Assembly (NCBI GenBank): GCA_016713985.1
Contig: JADJOD010000004.1
Location: 62,001-126,000, forward strand
From: Lewinellaceae bacterium
GTDB lineage: Bacteria; Bacteroidota; Bacteroidia; Chitinophagales; Saprospiraceae
Direction of reading: 5' to 3'
DNA length: 64,000 nt
The notes below the pieces were generated by a model that was not told where the DNA came from, ran no database searches, and saw nothing but the letters and a program-made list of their open reading frames with translations. The translations under genes and the position numbers were made by a program. Below are positions 17,241-28,400 of this stretch, in pieces. The stretch's first letter is position 1; every line of letters starts with the position of its first letter.

Positions 17241-19388
17241 TTACCGGAGCAGGGTCACGTTGCCCTTTTTGTCGAATTCAACCCCGTCTTTGCAGCGCAC
17301 TTTCAGGTAATAACCATAGGTTTCGGTGGGTTGTGCCTGCCCGCGAAAACTGCCGTCCCAGGTGTCGTCAAGGGAATAGGCTTCAAAAACCTTTTCCCCC
17401 CAGCGGTTGTAAATGACCCAATACACCTCATCGACGATAGCGCTTTCTAATTTCAGGCGGTCGTTTTCGCCGTCTTCATTCGGCGAAAACGCCGTTGGAA
17501 AAAACACATAAGGTTCGTCACAAACAACAGCGCGCAATTCCACCGTCACGGTATCGCGGCCTGTGCAACCGGTTGGTGTTTTGGCAGTTACCGTGTAGGT
17601 TGTAGTGACCGCAGGGCTGGCCACCGGGTTGGCAATATTCGGGTTGGAAAGTGACGCTGCCGGCTGCCACGTAAAGGAATTTGCATTGGTGGAAGTCACC
17701 GCCAACTGGGAGGTTCCGCCGGGTAAAATAAGATTGGGAGTGGCCGTAGCCGTCAGGTCTTTCGGCCCCGGCACAATAACGATTTTCAAACTGTCCGTGG
17801 CGACGCAATCACCGTAGGTCACGGTCACGCTGTATGTGGTGTTTTCCGGAGGAGAAGCCAAAGGATTGGCAATCGCCGGATTGGAGAGATGGGCCGAAGG
17901 CGACCATTGATACATAAATAGCGGATTTCCAGCCGGATACAGGGCCACGGTATCCCCTTCACAAATTTTCCGGTCGGCCAATGGCACATCAAAAAATCGG
18001 GGTGGCACGCTGATTGGAATCACTTTCACCTTCGAACACCCCGTTCCGGAAGTGGTGGTCAGGGTGAGGGTGTAATCCCCCGTTTCGGTCAGAATAAAGG
18101 ACGGGTCGGCAAAATCTGCGGTGATGACTAAGCCGTCGGGGCCCTTCAGTTCCCAGTGGGTTTCCGTTATGCCGTTTACGGGGTCCGTGCTGGTATCAAA
18201 GGCATCGATGGTAAATTCCGGGCCGGTGATGCAGTCGGGAATACTTACGTTGGCGTCAATAACGAAAGAAGAATTGATCAGGTGAATGGTTTGGAAAGTA
18301 GTGTCCCGGCAGGGATCATCCGGCGCTGCGATCAGGGCGATGGTATAGGTGCCCGTATCGGGAAATACATAAACGGGGGAATAAACATTGGACGCCAGCG
18401 ACGTATTCCCCCCCCAATCAAAATACCACTGATATTTGTTGGCCTGCAAGCCCTGGTTGTGAAACTTGACCGCCAGTGTGTCACAAATCACTTCCGGCAC
18501 AAAAAACGCGGCGTAGGGTTTTCCGCATTCGGCAACGTTATACTGGAAATCGCGGCGCAACGTGGAGATCAGCACGCCGTCGCGGTACTCGTCCACACAA
18601 ACCCCCACCACAAAATTACCGATCGTATTGGGCACCCCCGTGATAAACCCGGTCAGGGAATCGATGTGCAAGGGGTCTCCTCCCAGTACGTTGCTGAGAT
18701 TGTAAGGCGGGTCGCGCCACACCACCTCTTTGTAGGGTCCCGCATACGGCGGCTGGGGCACGGGGTCCAAAGAATCGGCGCCGTGAAGCGGCACACAAAG
18801 CCGGTACACCAGCGAATCGCCGTCCGGGTCGGTGGCGGAATGGTCGAAATCGATGGGTTCGTGTACACAAATGGCCACGGGCGGCCACTGGTTGAATGTG
18901 GGGCTGTTGTTGCACAGGTTGAGTACATCCTCCGAAATGGACGCGATGATGGTGATACCAGTTGCCAGTGGTCTTATAATATTGCGAATCAATTGGTTAC
19001 GGCAGCATCGCTGATAAACGAGGTGGTAACCTCCGGGGTTAAAGGGCAGTTTAACGATACCGACGTACCGGGTGCCGTGAGCGCATACATTCGGCGGCAC
19101 CGTCAGGCAGGGATTGCTGAGGATGATCGGCAGGGTGTCGTTGGAAGAAAAATCCCTGGGCAGGAGCAACTCCGTGACGAGATTCCAGCTCGAATCAAAA
19201 ATCCCCACCGATGCCGGGTTGTCAAACGGTGGAATGCCGGTATAACAGTCGCGAAATACGGTCAGGGTAATTTCAAACGAATCATTTCCCAGGCATTTGT
19301 ACGTCAACTCTCCGCCCACAATGTGTGTTGCGGAAAGTTGGAAACAGGTGGAACAAAAAAGCAACAGGCAAAAGGCAAAACGAGTCAT
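17241..19388 (-). CDS. T9SS type B (gliding-motility-associated C-terminal domain) secreted protein, paralogue of the gene at 14934
   Basis: The 715-residue protein starts with a signal peptide (cleaved near QLSA) and THIVGGELTYKCLGN, then VFRDCYTG, closely paralleling the convergent neighbour; it also shares DFDHSATDPDGDSLVYR and GVPNTIGNFVVGVCVDEYRDG. The middle has a PKD-like domain and two Ig-like repeats with the phrases LSNPAIANPLASP and LSNPNIANPVASP. The C-terminal sorting domain reads PTAFSPNEDGENDRLKL, then VYWVIYNRWGEKVFEAYS and TWDGSFRGQ. It is a secreted cell-surface or adhesive protein by family; the ligand is unknown. The 36 bases between the two stops hold no strong terminator. 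Confidence 0.92.
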   Translation of the reverse strand: MTRFAFCLLLFCSTCFQLSATHIVGGELTYKCLGNDSFEITLTVFRDCYTGIPPFDNPASVGIFDSSWNLVTELLLPRDFSSNDTLPIILSNPCLTVPPNVCAHGTRYVGIVKLPFNPGGYHLVYQRCCRNQLIRNIIRPLATGITIIASISEDVLNLCNNSPTFNQWPPVAICVHEPIDFDHSATDPDGDSLVYRLCVPLHGADSLDPVPQPPYAGPYKEVVWRDPPYNLSNVLGGDPLHIDSLTGFITGVPNTIGNFVVGVCVDEYRDGVLISTLRRDFQYNVAECGKPYAAFFVPEVICDTLAVKFHNQGLQANKYQWYFDWGGNTSLASNVYSPVYVFPDTGTYTIALIAAPDDPCRDTTFQTIHLINSSFVIDANVSIPDCITGPEFTIDAFDTSTDPVNGITETHWELKGPDGLVITADFADPSFILTETGDYTLTLTTTSGTGCSKVKVIPISVPPRFFDVPLADRKICEGDTVALYPAGNPLFMYQWSPSAHLSNPAIANPLASPPENTTYSVTVTYGDCVATDSLKIVIVPGPKDLTATATPNLILPGGTSQLAVTSTNANSFTWQPAASLSNPNIANPVASPAVTTTYTVTAKTPTGCTGRDTVTVELRAVVCDEPYVFFPTAFSPNEDGENDRLKLESAIVDEVYWVIYNRWGEKVFEAYSLDDTWDGSFRGQAQPTETYGYYLKVRCKDGVEFDKKGNVTLLR

Positions 19389-19508
19389 AACGCCGGCTAA
19401 AGTAGAAGAAATTTTTCTTTATCACCTGCGAAGAGTACCGATAAGGACAGGATGCTGCTTTTAATACGGGATTCTGTAAAAATTAGTGCCCGACTGCCGG
19501 CAGATGCC

Positions 19509-19516
19509 TATTTTTG
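19509..19516 (+). promoter_or_regulatory. Bacteroidota-type -7 box TATTTTTG before prfC
   Basis: TATTTTTG followed by GCG matches TAnnTTTG and lies 44 bases before the prfC ATG. A TTAGTG about 19 bases upstream is a weak -33 candidate. Confidence 0.5.
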
Positions 19517-19559
19517 CGCCCGTTTTTAACGAAACCCGTTTTTATACCCGATATATCCG

Positions 19560-21143
19560 ATGTCCACTTTTTTAAAAGAACTCCATCGCCGCCGCACTTT
19601 CGCCATCGTTGCCCACCCGGATGCCGGCAAAACCACCCTGACGGAAAAACTGCTGCTTTTCGGAGGGGCCATACAAACCGCCGGGGCCGTCAAAAGCAAC
19701 AAGATCAAAAAAAGTACGGTGTCCGATTTTATGGAAATCGAACGCCAGCGCGGCATTTCGGTCAGTACTTCCGTGATGGGTTTTGAATACAGAGACCTGC
19801 AAATCAACATATTAGACACCCCCGGCCACGAAGACTTTGCCGAAGACACCTACCGCACCCTCACCGCCGTGGACTCCGCCATTGTGGTGGCCGACGTGGC
19901 CAAGGGCGTGGAAACGCAGACGGAAAAACTGACGAAAGTGTGCCGGATGCGCGATACCCCCCTCATCTTTTTTGTCAACAAACTCGACCGGGAAGGCAAA
20001 GATGCGTTCGATCTGCTGGACGAAATAGAGCAAAAATTAGACGTCAGGGTGCGGCCGCTTTCCTGGCCCATCGGTATGGGGCAGCGTTTTAAGGGGGTGT
20101 ATAATTTATATGAAAAAATACTCGTTTTGTTCAACCCGCACGGCAAGCAGGAAGAGGAAGAAGTGATTGTGTTTGAAGACCTTGCGAATCCCGACCTCGA
20201 GAAAGACATCGGTGAAAGCGCAGCCCGCGAACTCCGCAACGAAGTGGAAGTGGTGGAAACGGTGTACCCGGAGTTCAAAAAAGAAGACTATCTGTCCGGT
20301 AAAATCTGCCCCGTTTTTTTTGGCTCCGCCGTCAACAACTTCGGCGTAAAGGAGTTGCTGGATTGTTTTGTGGAAATCGCGCCCACTCCCCTGCCCCGCT
20401 ACACGGAGGAACGCTTAGTAACACCCGAGGAAGCCAAATTCAGCGGTTTCGTGTTCAAAATATTCGCCAACATGGACCCCAGGCACCGCGACCGGATCGC
20501 TTTTCTGCGCATTTGTTCGGGCAGGTTCGAGCGCAACAAAAACTACCGGCACATACGGCTGGGGCGCGACATGAAATTCCCCAACCCTACCATGTTTATG
20601 GCCTCCAAAAAAACGCTGCTGGAAGAAGCTTATCCGGGCGATGTGGTAGGCCTGTACGACTCCGGTAATTTTAAAATCGGCGATACCCTCACGGAAGGCG
20701 AACTGCTTCATTTTAAAGGTATTCCGGCGTTTTCACCCGAACAATTCCGGTATGTGGAAAACGCCGATCCCATGAAATCCAAACAGTTTGCCAAGGGCCT
20801 CGATCAGTTGATGGACGAAGGTGTGGCCCAAATGTTTACCCGCCAGAGCGACGGCCGGCGCATCATCGGCACGGTGGGTCAACTCCAGTTTGAAGTCATC
20901 CAACATCGCCTCGAAAGCGAATACGGCGCCAGGTGCCGTTATGAACCGGTCAGCCTCTACAAAGCCTGCTGGGTTACCGCAGATGACCCGAAATCTCTTC
21001 AGGAATTCCTCGAACGCCGCAAACGCGACATCGCCAAAGACAGCGACGGCCAAACGGTTTTTCTCGCTGAAACCGCCTGGATTTTGCAAACGGCGCAGGA
21101 AAACTTTCCCAAGATCCATTTTCACTTTACCTCGGAGGTCTGA
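19560..21143 (+). CDS. prfC: Peptide chain release factor 3
   Basis: RF3 is a translational GTPase that removes RF1/RF2 from the ribosome after termination. GTPase motifs are complete: AHPDAGKTTLTEKLLLFGGA (G1), DFMEIERQRGISVSTSV (G2 region), DTPGHEDFAEDTYRTL (G3) and FFVNKLDREGKD (G4). The domain after it contains FKIFANMDPRHRDRIAFLRI, and the end reads TAWILQTAQENFPKIHFHF. At 527 residues it has the usual length, so the protein looks intact. Its stop codon abuts the truncated glutathione-peroxidase remnant with no spacer, which suggests a deletion just downstream. Confidence 0.96.
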   Translation: MSTFLKELHRRRTFAIVAHPDAGKTTLTEKLLLFGGAIQTAGAVKSNKIKKSTVSDFMEIERQRGISVSTSVMGFEYRDLQINILDTPGHEDFAEDTYRTLTAVDSAIVVADVAKGVETQTEKLTKVCRMRDTPLIFFVNKLDREGKDAFDLLDEIEQKLDVRVRPLSWPIGMGQRFKGVYNLYEKILVLFNPHGKQEEEEVIVFEDLANPDLEKDIGESAARELRNEVEVVETVYPEFKKEDYLSGKICPVFFGSAVNNFGVKELLDCFVEIAPTPLPRYTEERLVTPEEAKFSGFVFKIFANMDPRHRDRIAFLRICSGRFERNKNYRHIRLGRDMKFPNPTMFMASKKTLLEEAYPGDVVGLYDSGNFKIGDTLTEGELLHFKGIPAFSPEQFRYVENADPMKSKQFAKGLDQLMDEGVAQMFTRQSDGRRIIGTVGQLQFEVIQHRLESEYGARCRYEPVSLYKACWVTADDPKSLQEFLERRKRDIAKDSDGQTVFLAETAWILQTAQENFPKIHFHFTSEV

Positions 21144-21144
21144 A

Positions 21145-21498
21145 TCGAACGATTGGGAAAAGTTTTATGCGGAAAACAAAGAGGCGGTGGTCGTGCTCGG
21201 TTTCCCCTGCAACGACTTCGGCGCCCAGGAACCCGGTTCAGCGGAACAGATCAACAATTTTTGCCAGAAAAACTACGGTGTTTCCTTCCCGATGTTTGAA
21301 AAAGTGTCGGTCAAAGGAACCGGCAAATCGCCTGTCTATCAATGGCTTACCGATCCTGCACAAAACGGCTGGAACGCGCAGGAACCCACCTGGAATTTCT
21401 GTAAATACGTGGTGGATGAAAACGGCAAACTCACCCACTTTTTCGCCTCCAACGTAAAACCCGGCAGTGAGGAGTTTTTGAAGGCGATGGGGTTGTGA
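21145..21498 (+). pseudogene. Glutathione peroxidase family remnant lacking the N-terminal catalytic part
   Basis: Reading from just after the prfC stop, one frame encodes VVVLGFPCNDFGAQEPGSA, NNFCQKNYGVSFPMFEKV and WNFCKYVVDENGKLTHFFAS, the unmistakable C-terminal two thirds of a glutathione peroxidase/thiol peroxidase. The first 45-50 residues, including the catalytic cysteine of the ASKCG-type motif, are absent, and there is no start codon or leader between prfC and the fragment. Either a genuine deletion fused the two loci or the assembly lost a few hundred bases. As written it cannot make an active peroxidase. Confidence 0.85.
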
Positions 21499-21511
21499 GC
21501 GTCTCGTGAGT

Positions 21512-21635
21512 CATTGAAAATTGCACATTGAAAATTGGTCATTGGACATTAATCATTATTTTTTTAATTTTTAAATTGTTGATTTATAATTAATAATTTA
21601 AAAAATGACCAATTTTCAATGCGTAATTTTCAAGG
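21512..21635. repeat. Intergenic inverted repeat, MITE- or hairpin-like
   Basis: CATTGAAAATTGGTCATT at 21526-21543 is perfectly complementary to 21604-21621, with an AT-rich centre of 60 bases. The word CATTGAAAATTG is also repeated directly at 21512-21523. No reading frame crosses it. It lies between the peroxidase remnant and pirin (173 gene-free bases) and may act as a bidirectional terminator or be a degenerate mobile repeat. Confidence 0.7.
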
Positions 21636-21671
21636 TACAATGTGATCCCCCCTAACCCCGGCACCAATAAG

Positions 21672-22430
21672 CTACCCCCCTACCCTTCTCAACTCGCCGT
21701 ACGTCCGGTAACCCGGCCGTTCCGGTGAGGCGATGACAAATACTTTTGCGCCCGACTGCGACTCCAGGTCAATCATTTCCTGACCCGTAATCTGCACAAA
21801 ATCAGACTGTTTTGCCGGTTCGCCATTAAACTGCACGGCGCCTTCCAGGACATAGGCCGAGTAAATTTTCCCCGCTTCGGCGGGTAAAGAATACGTACCC
21901 GGTTCCATTTCGATCTGAAACACCTCTATCCCCGGCGTATCCATCCGGAACGGGCTGCCCGGGCCAACGAGTGTTTTCACCGTTGTACCATTTTCCGTTT
22001 TTTGCGGAAAATCGCCGGCACGGTAGTCGTCGTAACTCGCTGGTTTGTCCAGCGTTTTGGTCAGATCCGGGTCAAACCAGATCTGAAACATTTCACCGTC
22101 TTTTCCCATCCATTCGGAATGGCTGATGCCGTTGCCCGCGCGAATGATCTGCACGTCACCCTGGCCCAGCGGTCGCCATTCTTTGAGCTGGGTATCGTAG
22201 TGCCGGACCGCTCCGGCCAGGATAAAGGAGCAGATTTCAAAACCCTGGTGTGGATGTAACCCGATGGTACTGTCCGTCACGGCCTTAGCGTGCGCCCAGT
22301 AAAACAGATTGGAATAGGGCCGGATGCTGGAATGATCCTGCGGAAAACCGATCGGCTTGTTTTCAACGATTTCACCTCCGTTGAAGGCGCCGTATCCCTG
22401 TTGTTCTTTCGGTGTGATGCGGATGGGCAT
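21672..22430 (-). CDS. Pirin family protein (cupin)
   Basis: The 252-residue protein has the bicupin pirin layout. The N-terminal metal-binding cupin motif is LHPHQGFEICSFILAGAVRH, and the partner half of the site is NGISHSEWMGKDGEMFQIW. The C-terminal cupin contains EVFQIEMEPGTYSLPAEAGK and YVLEGAVQFNG. Bacterial pirins bind iron or similar metals; some are quercetin dioxygenases and some regulate central metabolism. The specific role cannot be told here. It is a single gene on the minus strand, diverging from the BNR-repeat gene. Confidence 0.92.
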   Translation of the reverse strand: MPIRITPKEQQGYGAFNGGEIVENKPIGFPQDHSSIRPYSNLFYWAHAKAVTDSTIGLHPHQGFEICSFILAGAVRHYDTQLKEWRPLGQGDVQIIRAGNGISHSEWMGKDGEMFQIWFDPDLTKTLDKPASYDDYRAGDFPQKTENGTTVKTLVGPGSPFRMDTPGIEVFQIEMEPGTYSLPAEAGKIYSAYVLEGAVQFNGEPAKQSDFVQITGQEMIDLESQSGAKVFVIASPERPGYRTYGELRRVGG

Positions 22431-22560
22431 GATTTATATGTTTTAATGTTTAGTATTATAACTCCGAAGTGTCAAATTTGTTTACACAATAAAAGTAAGG
22501 AAATTAAGCCGGTTGGAGCGTTTGAGATTTTTACCTTTCGACTTTAAAAAAGGTAATTCT

Positions 22561-25334
22561 ATGAAAAAATTTCTTCCCGTACTGGCCGTACTTGTATTTG
22601 CCGCTTGCGGCCTGTTTATTTTGAAAAACCAGGTTGTTTCAACCCGTGGAACGATAAAAATACCTTCGGGCGCACAAGAGGAAAACCCCAAATTGCGTGC
22701 TGCCTGGAACCGGATGCGGCTTGCCGACCCTGCTACGGGAAAAATACCGGCGGGCATCGGTTTTTTTGAGTTACAGTTTGCCGCCGGCATGCCGAAAGCC
22801 GTGTATGAGCGTTCGGCGCCGGATTGGGCGGCACACGGGCCCTGGAATGTCGGCGGGCGCACCCGCGCGCTTGCCATCGACGTCACCAATGAAAACCGCA
22901 TTTTGGCCGGCGGAGTCTCCGGCGGGTTGTGGCTGAGTGAAGACGGCGGCCAGTCCTGGACGCGTAAAACACCCCTCAACGCACACCCCGGCTGTGTGAG
23001 TATCGCACAGGATACCCGGGCGGGCCATACCAATACCTGGTACTATATTTCCGGGGAACTGATCGGCACTTCCGCCAGTGGAGGGGGGTCGTTTTACCTC
23101 GGCGACGGCATGTTTAAAAGTACCGACGGTGGCAACACCTGGACGCCGCTGGGTGCGACGGACAACGGCGATGAAAGTGATTTTAGCAGCGTCTGGCAAG
23201 GCGGATGGCGCGTCGTCACCGACCCGGTGGCAACACAAAACATCGTTTATGCCGCAACCTACGGCACGATCTGGCGCAGCACCAACGGCGGCACTTCCTG
23301 GTCGGCTGTATTGGCAAGCGGTTTAAACCAGACCTATTCGTATTATACCGATGTGGCAATCACCTCTACGGGAGTTCTTTATGCCACCTTTAGCAGCGGA
23401 GGAGCAAAAAAAGGGATTTGGAGAAGTACAAACGGGACAACCTGGACCAATATCACCCCCGCCGGGTTTCCTTCCGCGTATAATCGCATCGTGATCGGCA
23501 TCAACCCCAACAACGAAAACGAAGTGTTTTTTCTGGGCGCAACCCCGGGCGCCGGGCACTACAACAGTTTTATCGAAAGCGACGACTGGACGAGCCTCTG
23601 GAAATACACTTTCCTGAGTGGTAACGGCTCCGGCGCCGGCGGCCAGTGGGAAGACCGCTCCCTCAACCTGCCCGACATGGGTACCGAGTTCGACCGCTTT
23701 GCCTCACAGGGCGGGTACGACCTTTTGGTGAAAGTGCAACCCGTGACGAATCACCTGTTTGTCGGCGGCACCAACCTGTATCGTTCGACGGACGGATTTA
23801 CCACTCCCAACAACACAACCCACATCGGCGGCTACAAACCCGCCACTTACCTGCCTTATTTCGAACTTTACCCGAATCACCACCCCGATCAGCACGACCT
23901 GTTGTTCCTGCCTTCCGACCCCGATGTGATGATTACCGCCAGCGACGGCGGTTTGCACCGCACCGAAGATTGCAACGCCGCCAATGTAATATGGACCCCG
24001 ATCAACAACGGCTACCGGACTTCCCACTTTTATACGGCCATTATTGATAAAAGTACGCCGGACGACCCGATGATCATCGGAGGTTTGCAGGACAACGGCA
24101 ATTTTATCGTGAACAGCGACGACCCGACGGCGATCTGGAAACAAACGATCAACGGCGACGGCTCTTTCGGAGCCATTGCGCCGAACAAGGCGTTTTATGT
24201 ATTGTCCATTCAGCAAGGCCGGGTGGCCAAATGCAATATTGACGCCCAGGGCAATGTGACCGCCTATCAACGGATCGATCCGATTGGCAGAAAAAAAGAT
24301 GACTACCTGTTTATCAATCCGTTGGCACTCGATCCAAACGACGAAAACGTTTTGTACCTGCCGGCCGGCGGCCGGTTTTACCGGCAGGATAACCTCGGCG
24401 CTATACCATTAAATAATGAGTGGGACAGTATTTCCACCGGCTGGGCCCTGTTCCCCGATACATTGACGCCCATTATAGACGAAAATGGCCCGCACGTTTT
24501 TTCCGCTATAGCCGTTTCGGAAAACAATCCGGTACACCGGGTTTACTTGGGTACCAGCCGCAACAAAGTATTCCGCGTAGACAACGCAAATACCGGAACC
24601 CCCTCCTTTACTACTCTGACGAATTCATTCGTCACGGCCAATACCGCCTATGTCAGCTGCCTTGCCGTCGACCCGGACAATGCCGACCGGGTAATTCTGG
24701 TTTATTCCAACTACAACGTTTACAGCATTTTATTCAGCGAAAACGGTGGTCAATCGTGGAAACAGGTGGGCGGCAATCTGGAAACCAGCTTGTCCGGAAC
24801 CGGCGCCGGGCCATCCATACGCTGGATCAGTATTTTGCCCTTTGCCGACGGAAAAAGAAAATACTTCTGCGGCACCAGCATCGGATTGTTCAGCGCCGAC
24901 ACCCTGCTGCCGCACAATGCCAGTCAGCCCGGCACCCAGTGGACGCTCGAAGCCCCGGACCAGATCGGCAACACCGTGATCAACCACGTGGAAGTTCGCC
25001 CTTCCGATGGTTTGGTGGTGGCGGCCACGCACGGCATGGGTTTGTTCAAGGCTAATTTTTCGCCGTCTTCTGCCAGCCCGGAACCCGCAGGGACGCCTGT
25101 TTGCAGGTATTTCCCAATCCCGTGCGGGATATTGCCACGTTCCGGGTGCCGGATCCGGGTGCAGAACCCGGAGCGCTCCGCTTATTCGATCAGCAAGGCA
25201 AGGTGGTGCTTCAAAAGCGCATGACGGGTGCTGAGGGCAAACTGGATATGCGTGGGTTGCCGGCGGGAGTTTATTGGTATGAGTGGAGTGAAAAGAAGCG
25301 GAAGTATCGCGGGAAAATCGTGCACCTGCCATAA
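22561..25334 (+). CDS. Secreted BNR/sortilin-like beta-propeller protein with T9SS type A sorting domain (frameshifted near its end)
   Basis: The ATG at 22561 opens a signal sequence (VLAVLVFAACGLFIL). The body has many BNR-type repeats with the pattern S-x-D-G-G-x-x-W, for example LSEDGGQSWTRKT, KSTDGGNTWTPLG, RSTNGGTSWSAVL and FSENGGQSWKQVG, forming one or two propellers as in sortilin/VPS10-like and xyloglucanase-like proteins. The sorting domain is in another frame: LQVFPNPVRDIATFRV, then GLPAGVYWYEWS at 25101-25334. A one-base loss near 25090-25100 joins them into about 924 residues. Without it the protein would end at 25224 without its secretion signal. A hydrolase activity is possible but not shown. 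Confidence 0.87.
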
Positions 25335-25364
25335 TACGGGCAAACGATTTTTTGCAAAATCCTT

Positions 25365-25391
25365 TTGATTCCCTCAATCTCTCTATATTTG
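25365..25391 (+). promoter_or_regulatory. Bacteroidota-type promoter for secDF
   Basis: A TTG at 25365-25367 and TATATTTG at 25384-25391 reproduce the Bacteroidota -33/-7 promoter with 16 bases between them, 86 bases before the secDF ATG. Confidence 0.65.
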
Positions 25392-25477
25392 CGCACTTTT
25401 TCCGGAAGGTGCACGGAATGTGCGCCATATCCGACTTTTGTAAAAACATTTTTTAGCACAATTACTCTACTGAAAGT

Positions 25478-28400
25478 ATGCAAGGCAAAGGCGTTGTCCG
25501 ATTTTTCCTTATTGCGCTGACCTTAGTGTGTCTGTACCAGTTTTCGTTAACCATTCCAACCAATGGTATCGAAAGCGACGCAAGGCGATATGCCGACAAT
25601 TGTTCGAAGGAACCGAACTCAACTAACTGGAGAAGCTGCTACGCCGCTTACCTGGACTCCATGTCCAGCGAAACGGTTTTCAGCATCCCCTATATCAAAA
25701 AATTCACGTACGCCGACCTTAAAAAGAGTCAGTTGGCGATGGGGCTTGACCTCAAGGGCGGCATGAGTGTATTACTTCAGGTCGACTTGCGCGACTTCCT
25801 CAAAAGCCTTGCGCAGGGAAACAGCGACCCTGCTTTTATCCAGGCACTTGATAAAGCAACCGAACTGCAAAAAAGCCAGCAGGGCGATTATATTTCCCTG
25901 TTTGCACAAGCGTGGAGAGAAACCGGCGGCGGCAAACCGCTGGCCAGTATTTTTGCCCGCAACGAGTCGTTAAAGAGCCAGATCAATTTTAATTCGCCGG
26001 ATGCCGACGTAATCCGCACGATCCGTACCCTGGCGAACAGCACGGTAGACGAAACGTACAAACGCCTCAAACAACGTATCGACAAACTGGGAGTTGTACA
26101 ACCGAACGTCAGCCTCGACGCCGGCCGCGACCTTATTCAGGTTGAACTGCCCGGCATCGACAACCCGGAACGCGCCCGGAACATGCTCCAGCGTTCGGCA
26201 AAACTGGAATTCTGGGATACGTACCGGATGACGGACGATAACATGAACCAGCGTTTTATCGACGCCGACATGCGCCTGCGCGCCCTGATTTCGGGCGACA
26301 CCGTGCAAACGCAAATGCGCAAGGATACCGCTTACGTGTTCCCGAACGGCGCCGACGGCAATCCCGATACAACCAAACCCAAAGAAATGCGCATAACGGA
26401 CGTGCCGGCCGCGCAGGATCCGCAACAAGCAACGAGCGGCCCCCTGCTTTCCGCACTCCAGTTGGGTAGTAACAGCACCGGGCCTGTTCTCGGGTATGCC
26501 GACAAAAACAAAACCAAAAAAATTCTGGAACACCTGAATCGCCCGGAGATCAAACCTTTGTTCCCGGCCGATCTCGAATTCCACTGGAGTTTCAAACCGG
26601 ATGAAGATAAAGGGGAAACACCCAGCGGCACAGCCGGAAAATATAAGTTGTTCGGTATCAAGAAAGTAGGCAGCCAGGATGAAGCACCGCTCGACGGTTC
26701 TGTTGTTAATGATGCCAGCGCACAACCCGATCCGAAAGGGGAAATCAGCGTAAGCCTGAGCATGAATAACGAAGGCGCACGTATCTGGGCCGATATGACA
26801 ACCAAAGCCGTAAACAACGGCAACCGGGAAATCGCGATTGTACTTGACGGCGAGGTAGTAAGCGCGCCTTACGTCATCAATCCGATCACCGGCGGGAACT
26901 CGTCTATTTCCGGCGGGTTCACCATTGACGAAGCAAAAGACCTTGCCAATATCCTTCAGGTAGGTAAACTGCCGGCCGGCACCCACATTGTACAGGAAAG
27001 CCAGGTGGGGCCGTCTCTGGGAGCCGACAACATTAATAAGTCCTTGTTTACCATGCTGTTGTCTGTAGGGTTGTTGTGCGCCTTTATGATTGCCTATTAC
27101 AACCGCGGCGGCATAATCAGCGTCATCGCCCTGCTTGCCAACATCTTCTTTATCATCGGCACACTGGCATCGATGGGTACGGTATTGACCCTGCCCGGTA
27201 TCGCCGGTATCGTACTGACCCTGGCCGCTGCCGTAGACGCGAACGTAATTATTTACGAACGGATACGGGAGGAATTGCGAAACGGCCTTTCCATGGCCAA
27301 AGCGGTGTCCACCGGCTTTAACCGGGCTTTGTCCGCCATCATCGACGCCAACGTCACGACCCTGCTCACGGCAGTGGTACTGATCTATTTCGGATTGGGC
27401 CCGATCAAAGGTTTTGGTACCGTACTGACGGTAGGTATCATCAGTTCCTTGTTCACAGCCGTGTTGGTTGGCCGGATGATGACCGAATGGTGGATGGATC
27501 GCGGCAAAGAAATGAGTTACAGTTTTCCATGGACTGAACATTGGCTGGTAGGTATCAATTACGACTGGATCGGCAAACGCAAAATCGCTTACGCTTTTTC
27601 GATCGCCATCATGGTTATTGGAGCGATTTCTTTCTTTATGCGCGGCTTCGAACTGGGTGTTGATTTTAAAGGCGGTTATTCCTACAACATTCAATTTGAC
27701 AAACCGGTAGAGATCGAACAACTGCGCGGCCCCCTTACTCAGGCATTTGAAGGCAGCAACCCGGTAATCAAAGCGGTAAACACCGAAAACACGTATAATA
27801 TCACCACCTCGTACCTGATCAACGACCAGGGGAAAGATGTGAACGACCGTGTTGTTTCCAAATTACGGGAAGGCCTCAATTCCGCCGGAATCACTACAGA
27901 CTCCACTTTTAAAAATACTGACGCATCCGGCACACACATCGCTTCATCCAGCCAGGTGGGGCCGACCGTTGCCGACGACATCCGCGACTCTTCCATAAAG
28001 GCCGGTTTGGTCGGACTGTTGTTTATCTTCCTTTACCTGTTGGTCCGTTTCCACCGCTGGCAGTTCTCGATGGGCGCCGTACTGGCTTTGTTCCACGACG
28101 TACTGATTACGCTGACATTCTTTACTTTACTACACGGAATTGTTCCGTGGTCGCTGGAAATCGACCAGGCCATTATCGCCTGTATCCTGACGGTTATCGG
28201 TTATTCGGTGAATGACACCGTTATTGTATACGACCGTATCCGGGAGTTTATGAATACCATCACCGGCAAGAAAAAAGAAGAAGTGTTCATTATGGCCATC
28301 AACACCACTTTAAGCCGGACCCTGATCACCTCGGGTACGGTTGTACTGGTGGTATTGCTGCTGTTCCTGTTTGGCGGCGGCGCCATTAAAGGTTTTGCTT

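Noticed and set aside
18156..19400. A 414-codon open frame on the plus strand
   Set aside because: It is fully antisense to the well-supported T9SS gene at 17241-19388 and its translation has no recognisable features.
25970..27721. A 583-codon open frame on the minus strand
   Set aside because: It is antisense to secDF and arises from codon bias of that gene.
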